Of a stretch of DNA of 64,000 nt, positions 57,186 to 64,000 are shown one piece after another. Below the pieces are notes generated by a model. It was not told the DNA's origin. It saw only the letters and a program-made list of their open reading frames with translations, and searched no databases. Source of the stretch: Cordylochernes scorpioides (taxonomy: Eukaryota > Arthropoda > Arachnida > Pseudoscorpiones > Chernetidae); assembly GCA_030710605.1 (NCBI GenBank), contig CP092886.1, positions 51,576,390 through 51,640,389 of the forward strand. Direction: 5' to 3'. The position numbers and the translations under genes are program-made. Numbering within the stretch: position 1 is the stretch's first letter; every line of letters begins with the position of its first letter.

Positions 57186-57326
57186 TTTAGGAACACCTCT
57201 AGGTGCAAAGGTCGAACTGCTTTCCATATATGTAGACATGTGGTGCACTTACAGTAAAGGCAGTGTTAACTACTACCCAACATGACTGTTATGGCCTGTA
57301 CGACGTGTACTAGTGATAAAAAACCT
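57186..57326 (+). mobile_element. tRNA-derived SINE, copy 3, cut by the gap
   Basis: The body only: GTCGAACTGCTTTCCATATA, TAGACATGTGGTGCACTTAC, CATGACTGTTATGGCCTGTA, as in the 45.6-kb copy. Confidence 0.7.
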
Positions 57327-59390
57327 TTCCACCCTATCGATCCTATTTACAGAGTACTTCCATAAGATATCACCAAATCAGAGCCGTCGCATTACCGATG
57401 AGAACCATGCCCTGAAATCAAGATTTACATTTTGGATTTTGACCCAAGTATGAGAAGCTGGTGTTGGAGTATAATTCAATGATTTGAGCCTGCGTGCATT
57501 GAAACTGTGAAGTTAATTCATTGTTCAAAGCTTTTTATATATCTATATACTTTATTATCAAATTTTCTCTTAGATTATTGGTGTTATAAATATAACAGGT
57601 TCTTCTCTTAACGCGGCGAAACTTTTATTTTTTAATATAGTAATATTTTAGTTTTTTTAATATGAATATATCATTATTATGTGAAATATAAACAAGTGAT
57701 TTTTTCCAAATTTTCTTAAATCTACGAGCGGCTTCTTGACATGGAAATGTAGTGGGCGTTGATAAGGGAAGAGACAAAATGACTTGTAGAGGAGGAAAAT
57801 TATTAGATAATCGATTGAATTGGATTCGTATTTCATGTCCCGAGTTAATTAAATATCGACAATATATATAGATACATATTAATCAATAATTGTGGAGAGA
57901 GAAAGAATAAATAAACACACCTGACAAATAAGAAAACGGACCAAGTATAAATGAGACATTTATAAATAACGGGAAAATGGAAGAGGTTGATATTTTAAAA
58001 ACAAAGAAATTGTTCAAATATTAGAAGTTGAAAAATTGCTTGCAATAACTTTCTTCATTCCCTCCCTGAACTCACAAACTTTCGAGATCTCCAACGTGTA
58101 AAATATGAGACTCATGAGTGAGATGGGAAGTGAGATAATTAAATATCTTAGCATTACCATTTCTGTTTTAATACTTTATCTGAAATTTCAAAAAATAATA
58201 ATTTTAACTATTTTCTAAAGAGACAAAGGTCGCCTCTCCCGTCAAAATTTGTCTCTTTAGATAAATATCCTCCCGGCAAAATTTCCATTCAATTATGTTA
58301 TCACTCTTTTGACATTATATGGTCATTACCATTAATTTTATGAATAAAAATATGTTTTCACCTTTTGAAATTTGATATGCGATTTTCATACTATTTTTAA
58401 TATAGGTATTAAATATAGCGCGATATTAATATTTTAATATAAAGTGTATAGGTATTTATTCATTTAAAATATAAAATAAAAAGTTATTTGTTGGGTTTGT
58501 TTTACATTCACGCATAGTGAAATTTTAGCGTTTCAAGAAGAAAGCATAGATATAAATTATTCCAGCTGATCGGAATGCGCTTAACTGACCATTCGGATTT
58601 TCCGGAGTGAATATTAGATGCTGATTATCATATAGATTCATATATTTTTAGATGTCCAATTAAAGTATACAGAACCTAATCTGGTTAAAAGCACGAAATA
58701 TCTAGAATACAAGGAGTTAACACATCAGAAAACATTATTACCAATTGGCGAAGTTCCATAGAATCTTCATTGGTCTGAAAAAATAGCTGAGTGGTCAAAT
58801 CAGCGCTTGGCATGAGACGTCAATGTTCTAACATCACCTTCTAATTGTACTGGGAGCAGTGGAAACATTATTGTTCCCCCAAACTGGCTTGGACGACAAC
58901 TAGAAAAGATAACATGTTCATGCGCCACGTAGGTATATAGGCAATAGTAACACGCTTCACCATACAGAATGGTATTGAAAGTGTATCAAAAACCTTTAAT
59001 ATAAAGCCAAGTGAAGGTTGAATAGCAAAGGTCAACCTGTGTTCTGTTATTGTCATTCAAACACAGGCGTCCTTCCTTACAAGGGTGCTGAGCCCGTTTA
59101 TTTTGTAATGCCACTAGATAGCGTTCAGTGATGATATGTGATAAATGCCGCTTTGTGTTAAAGTCAGAATATTATTGCATCCGAAATTGTAGACTCCCCC
59201 AGATATTGGATACAATTCCATATTCGCTGTTCCAAACTACTAAACTGGACATATTGTGGCGAGTACATCACCTACGATAGCAGGATCTTCATTGTTATCT
59301 TACGTTGCACATTATTTGACCAGCGCTATGTGGATGATGTCCTGCGGTCTTATCTAATCCTCTTCCTGTTGATATCGAGAACCATGCCAT
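57327..59390. other. spacer with a MITE fragment at 58225-58290
   Basis: 58225-58290 holds GGTCGCCTCTCCCGTCAAAA and CCTCCCGGCAAAATTTCC, matching the end of the 33-kb MITE. 58850-59110 is GC-richer but unrecognised. Confidence 0.45.
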
Positions 59391-59394
59391 CACC

Positions 59395-59600
59395 ATATCC
59401 TCAGCGGCGAAGAATGCGAAATACGTTTTCTTTGTAGATCGCTAAATGCCAGATGTCGCTGGAGACACGCTGGCGATTCTCCACCTAACTCTGCACGGTG
59501 GCAGAGTACATAGTGGTATGCATACTCGTATAGCTTTTTAAAATCGTACAGACTGTGCACTTTTGCATGTATTGACAAGATGTCAACAAAATTATTTTAA
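59395..59600 (-). repeat. repeat shared with the insert at 26.24-26.43 kb
   Basis: On the minus strand, GACATCTTGTCAATACATGC, GTGCACAGTCTG, GGTGGAGAATCGCCAGCG and GTCTCCAGCGACA recur in the same order at 26.26-26.41 kb. A 62-codon minus frame (59578-59390) is open here but not in the other copy, so coding is doubtful. Confidence 0.6.
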
Positions 59601-60045
59601 TTTTAATTTGTCTTCCTATCTGGGATTCTTGAGAGCGATTTTCCAACAGTAACTACTCCGTTTATATATCTCAAGTTTTTCTTTGGTCACGCCACGTGAT
59701 GTTCAGACTCATTAATTTCTCTGCATTTCCCCGGAGCCGTCTTTCATTGAACCTGTGTAGACCTGCTGAAAAGCTAGTTGCGCGCGCGCTTTAGTACCAC
59801 AAATAAGGAATTTGTAAAATAACGTTCTACAACAAAATCAGGTATAAAGCAGGTTCTTAACGAAATCAGTAAAAATATCTTTTGGAAAATGATATTGTTA
59901 AAGAGCTAATAGAAACTGCGTGAGAGGATGTGCAGTATTTAATCACCACACTATTTTAAAACATATGGGAGCGTGGAAATGGCCAACTGAAAGGAACTAT
60001 CAATATTTATACTAAATCACAAAAAAGGGAACCTAAAGATCAGCT
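59601..60045. other. spacer, no gene seen
   Basis: No recognised feature; a short CG run near 59780 is simple sequence. Confidence 0.45.
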
Positions 60046-60049
60046 GCAA

Positions 60050-60715
60050 CTACACAACTATCTTACTTATACCACACAGAAAGTGAGAGGAATACACATA
60101 TCATTTCAATACAGAATTACTACAAGAAAATGTCGATTTCAGAAAAGGTATAAGGGCAAGAAATCAAATGACAAATCTAAGATATAAAATGTTAAGAAAC
60201 AAAGAAAATATCTATGAAGGTTTTATTGACTATGGTAATCCCTATTGAATTTGTAAATAACACAAAACTATCAACAACATTGAGACCTTTAGGAGAGGCA
60301 GAACATTCGATTGTTCTGGTTAAAGTACATTATACAAAAAGCCACTGTAAAGACTGAACATGGAAACATTGATTAATTCACACACCACAAAAGGACTCAG
60401 GCAAGGCTACAAATTATTTTCGTATCTCTTCAACCTCTACACCGAACATATTATGAGATTGGATGCTCTAGATCAAATAGAAATGGGCGTACACATTGGA
60501 GGACTCGAAATAAACAATATTCGCTACGCTGATGACATCACACTGTTAGCACAGAAGGCAAGGAATATCTAAAACATATCCTTAAGAATGCCAAAATTTA
60601 TGGGTACAATTTTAAACTATAATTGAATATATCAGCAGGACCAATGGAAGAAAAAGAAGACTTCCAATGAGCTGGCTGGAAGGGATAAAAAAACTACCGG
60701 CAAGTCACTCGATGA
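60050..60715 (+). pseudogene. RTE-type LINE reverse transcriptase fragment, degenerate
   Basis: Pieces in different frames read QENVDFRKGIRARNQMTNLR, KENIYEGFIDYG (motif A zone), then from 60360 TTKGLRQGYKLFSYLFNLYT (motif B) and GGLEINNIRYADDITLLAQK with the catalytic YADD at about 60520-60535. The wording of motif B (GxRQGxxLSxYLFNLYTEHIMR) and INNxRYADD is that of RTE/BovB-like reverse transcriptases. Several stops and frameshifts separate the blocks and no endonuclease was found upstream. Dead copy. Confidence 0.82.
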
Positions 60716-62431
60716 ACTGTGAGTAATGGCCAATAACAAATAAAATTGGGGGACATTTGTCCATATTGTCACCAAATATCGAACTCGACTCAATGGACAT
60801 TAATACAAAAACGCAAAATATTGACTATAACCGACCTCTCCCTCTCTCTCTCTTATTCTTTTTTAATATATCGTTTCCGGTGTTTATATATACTATCCGT
60901 AATACTATACGTCACTAAGGCGGAGAGTAGGGGTCGAAGGATTTTCCGACCGATGACTGCTAGAGGTAAGGTACACTTTATGCATGCAAGATCTCGCAAA
61001 TCAAGTTTTATAAAGAAAAACTAAACAAAACTTGTTAAGCATTTCAAAAGTAAAAAAATGTAAATACATTATGAGGTCAAGTGAAGTAAAAATTATAGGT
61101 ATCTGTTCACGGTCTCAAGTAGAAATTATAAAAAAATAAATATTAAAGTTGTTTTTTAAACTCATTTCTTTTACTTAGAATGTTTATGACAGACTAATTA
61201 TTCAATAGATATATACTACAAACCCTTTCTATTTGTTCAGATGAACAGAAGTAGAGAAAAAGGTGTTTGCTAACCAATCAATTTATGGCACAGCAGACGA
61301 TCGTGAAAAATAGAGTAGATGGTCTAGACACTAAGTGCGGAAAATTTATTTAAAGAGAGGAAAGGCTTAATAATAATTCCCAGAAGTTATTTTATTCTAT
61401 TACACTTAGATAGGTGTGAAAAAATAGTTAGGAAGAATTTCCTTGACAGAACCAACAAAAAACAAAGTAAAATATTCTAGCCATTTTAAATTAAACCAAA
61501 AATTCGGTGTCCAAAAATGTTTCTTTTAAAAGAAAGTATTACGACTTGGCGCGGAGGAAAAATTGCCTGGAACACGACATGGACAAATAGCTCTTTTACG
61601 GCGGAATTTATAAATGTGAGCTGTAATGAGGTGGTGGCCAGCTGGTGACATTGCTTACCTCCATTCCCCTTTATTTATTTATTTCTATTTATCGTTTTCA
61701 CATCTTTCTATTGGAAATAAAATAAATAGAATGAAATATTTATTTAATGATCGTATGTAAATACTTTTAAAAGGCCAAATTGTATGCAAACGTATCAGAT
61801 TTAATTGCGAATCATCTGAATGGGCCGTGTCGTCTGCACACAAAGAGGCTGAGACAGGAGATTTATTTCTGGGAAGTTGTCGACGACTGTCCAAAACCAA
61901 TTCCCTTAAAAGCTCTTTAAAACGAGGAACCCAAATCTTTTATAGCTATTTGAGATTTATATTTGAACCAATTAAACTTTACTTTGATATTTTAAATATA
62001 GGCTTTTAATACCCAAATTTAAATATTTAAGCAATATATAATAAAATATAAGAAATATAATTTAAAATTATTTAAAACATTTTATTGTATATAGCCTAAA
62101 TATATATTTCTACAACAAATTATTCTAAATAAAATATTTCGTAATTTGAAATAAAACTTTCAAACACGTTACATTTTTCACCTTTCTGCAGATCGAACAC
62201 AGAATGTACGATTTATATGGTGTCAGTTATATTTGCGCTTTGTTTGTTTAATTGAGGTCACGTGACACTGAACTGAGAATAGCTTTCTAATCATATTTGG
62301 GTAATATTGAAAGTATATTAGTATATATATAATTTTATTATATCATATATTTTTTAAAATAAAATTTTAATTGAAATTTCTATTTATGGAATTTTGGAGG
62401 AATCATATAAGTTTCATTATATGAGTACATA
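60716..62431. other. AT-rich spacer, no gene seen
   Basis: The short frames 60746-61024, 61685-61900 and 61827-62009 have no domain. No RNA gene was recognised. Confidence 0.5.
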
Positions 62432-62609
62432 CAGTTAAACCTGTCTATAGCGCCCCCTCTAAATAACGCCTCCCTCTCTATAGCGCCCGTTTTTTAAATA
62501 CGTAGTACGATGCGATTTACATTAAAAGTGTCTTTTCTATAGCATCCCCTCTCTATAGCACCCTATTTTGGTGAGTCCCAAGAGGGGGCGCTATAGACAG
62601 GTTTAACTG
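62432..62609. mobile_element. pogo/Tigger-type MITE, copy 2 (178 bp)
   Basis: The TIR CAGTTAAACCTGTCTATAGC and its complement, with TA at 62430-62431 and 62610-62611. The internal sequence is close to copy 1. Confidence 0.93.
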
Positions 62610-62611
62610 TA

Positions 62612-63550
62612 TATTCATAGGCGTCTTATACCTTTTTTTAAAAATTCATATTGGTGGTTACTTATTATATTATAAGAGAGGATATATTTTTATAGAGGTT
62701 CATATTCGTCAATAAAAAAAAATAATACAGAGGGGTGATGATGGTTCGATTTGATTATACATTGAAACATTATAAGGTTTAATTTTTCTTGAACCTTTTC
62801 GTCACATGGGTGTACGACGGGGGCTCATGCTCTATATTGTTTAGCTTATGGTAAAACTTAATAAGGCTTAGAACTTGCTGTTGTTCTAGAATAATTCGCG
62901 CGATAAACGGATATTGCTCTCACATATTTCAAATTACTAAAATAATGGAAAAATTTTATAACTCGTATAATGTATGAGGTTTATTCCCACATGTGTGTGT
63001 AACTCAATGTGAACTCGACCGGCATATATATATGGCATATCTTGACCGCTCAAATGAATATATCAAATCAAAAAGTGGCATATATTGAAATAAACATTAA
63101 TAAATACGTTAGAATATTTCAGAACTTTGGTCAACCTATTATGTTTTTTTTAATCAAGAAATGTGATCTACATACACGTCTCGGGCTGTTGTCCTTATCA
63201 TCGAGTTTTAGACTATACCATTAGAACATATACCAAGGAGGTCAAAGAAACTTCTTTATAGAATTTGAAGAAGAAGAAAAAGAGATCAGGCAGCAAAATG
63301 ACAAAATAGCAATATAGAAAACGCTTATATGGGCATTTTATATAACAATTGGTCATTTATCGGATTATATGACAACTTCGGGGTTGATAATAGAGATCTC
63401 TTAAAATAACGCTACCTGTAAAACGATATTTACCTTGTTACAGCCTCTGAATCTCTATTAAATATTATAAAGCCCTCGTTTCTTTATTAGCATTCGTCGT
63501 GAGAACTATATGGTTTCACTGTATATATATATATATTATATTATATTAAA
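62612..63550. other. AT-rich spacer, no gene seen
   Basis: No coding signal was recognised. It ends in a TA tract bordering the family P copy. Confidence 0.5.
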
Positions 63551-63862
63551 TATTTTTGTGACTGAAAGAGATTATTAGTTTGATGATTTGATATAGAGAA
63601 ATATTGAGTGTTAAGAATATAAAACATATATTTGAGAAAGTATTATCTGACTTAAGGCGAGTAGAATAAAGAAAATAAAATATTACATATTTACATATTA
63701 CAAAAGAATTTGAGCCGGCCAACGGGAAACAACAACAATGGGTTTTATAAAGGAAAAGTCTCGACATCTGGCGGTCGACATATCAGAGTAGTTTTTCTTC
63801 TAGAAATTGAATTTTCAAAAATAAAATAACATTTTATAAAATATATATATATTATATATATA

Positions 63863-63885
63863 TGACGAGCGCCAAAAGCGCGAAA
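63863..63885 (+). ncRNA. hammerhead-like core in a family P repeat
   Basis: TGACGA (first C of CUGANGA replaced by A), stem GCGC-CAAAA-GCGC, GAAA, then CGC. The sister copy at 43952-43974 has TGAAGA with the same stem. Confidence 0.4.
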
Positions 63886-63978
63886 CGCTTTCGTGGATGG
63901 CTTTTCTTGATTTAGCAAGAAATTGTGTTGGCCAAATATTAGAGAACAGGCTAAATCAATGTTTGGTTGATTTCTGTT

Positions 63979-63992
63979 CCACTAGATGGCGC
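63979..63992 (+). promoter_or_regulatory. exact match to the CTCF core consensus (candidate site)
   Basis: CCACTAGATGGCGC matches CCASYAGRKGGCRS at all 14 positions, within the family P palindrome. Related copies at 28691, 3892, 44068 and 54756 each differ at one position. Binding is not shown. Confidence 0.4.
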
Positions 63993-64000
63993 TCTGCCAT

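Larger units (their letters stand above)
63552..64000 (+). mobile_element. family P repeat, long copy, cut by the window end
   Basis: It is nearly identical over about 450 bp to 43640-44095. It contains TGACGA (63863-63868), a GCGC/GCGC stem and GAAA (63882-63885), then the palindrome at the very end of the window. Confidence 0.85.

Overview
The window is AT-rich eukaryotic DNA packed with repeats. It has spliced-gene structure (a lone exon ending at a strong GT donor), tRNA-derived SINEs, mariner, Helitron and Penelope-like elements (PLEs), RTE-like and other LINE remnants, a Gypsy-type gag remnant, many MITEs, five minisatellite/satellite arrays and two 100-N scaffold gaps (41720-41819, 57086-57185). 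The mix (mariners, GIY-YIG PLEs, a mobile ORF family common in invertebrates) suggests an arthropod, perhaps a chelicerate; that identification is inference. No prokaryotic operon, CRISPR array or phage gene is present. The only convincing host-gene coding sequence is one exon of a kinesin-13 (KIF2-type) motor at 50803-51143. Most long open frames here are transposon remnants or artefacts of tandem repeats whose unit is a multiple of three.

Layout. 1-1.3 kb: broken mariner. 1.7-3.03 kb: SINE, then a LINE 3' fragment. 3.8-4.9 kb: repeat of family P and a perfect 37-bp hairpin. 6.1-6.9 kb: mariner-type MITE filled by a 72-bp minisatellite. 8.8-9.0 kb: TA-flanked MITE. 12.2 kb: 31-bp minisatellite. 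13.4-14.4 kb: complete-ended but internally deleted mariner. 14.6-15.9 kb: minus-strand Helitrons carrying a U2-like fragment and a tRNA-Gly gene. 20-22 kb: MITEs. 22.9-24.8 kb: 101-bp dimeric satellite. 26-28.8 kb: MITE-A and family P copies. 28.9-30.2 kb: element D with about 150-bp terminal inverted repeats and an uncharacterised ORF. 33-36.4 kb: MITEs and an 84-bp satellite. 37-41.5 kb: 30-bp satellite interrupted by three Helitrons filled with a 73-bp minisatellite, arranged as a higher-order repeat. 41.8-43.6 kb: LTR-element remnant. 43.6-44.9 kb: PLE pieces. 46.3-50.46 kb: two near-identical PLEs head to head, inserted as one unit between 13-bp direct repeats. 50.8-51.1 kb: kinesin exon. 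51.3-56.6 kb: dense MITE, PLE, tRNA-like and LINE debris. 57-64 kb: SINE tail, RTE fragment, a pogo-like MITE and a family P copy cut by the window end.

Names used here. Family P: dispersed PLE-like repeat holding the palindrome GATGGCAGAGCGCCATC and, upstream, a hammerhead-ribozyme-like core. MITE-A: foldback element beginning near GCGCGCCATCTGTTAT. Element D: the 28.9-30.2 kb element. The strongest structural results are the exact Helitron insertion into a satellite monomer, the inverted PLE pair with a target-site duplication, element D, the CTCF-consensus-like motif in family P, and hammerhead-like cores recurring in several PLE-type ends.
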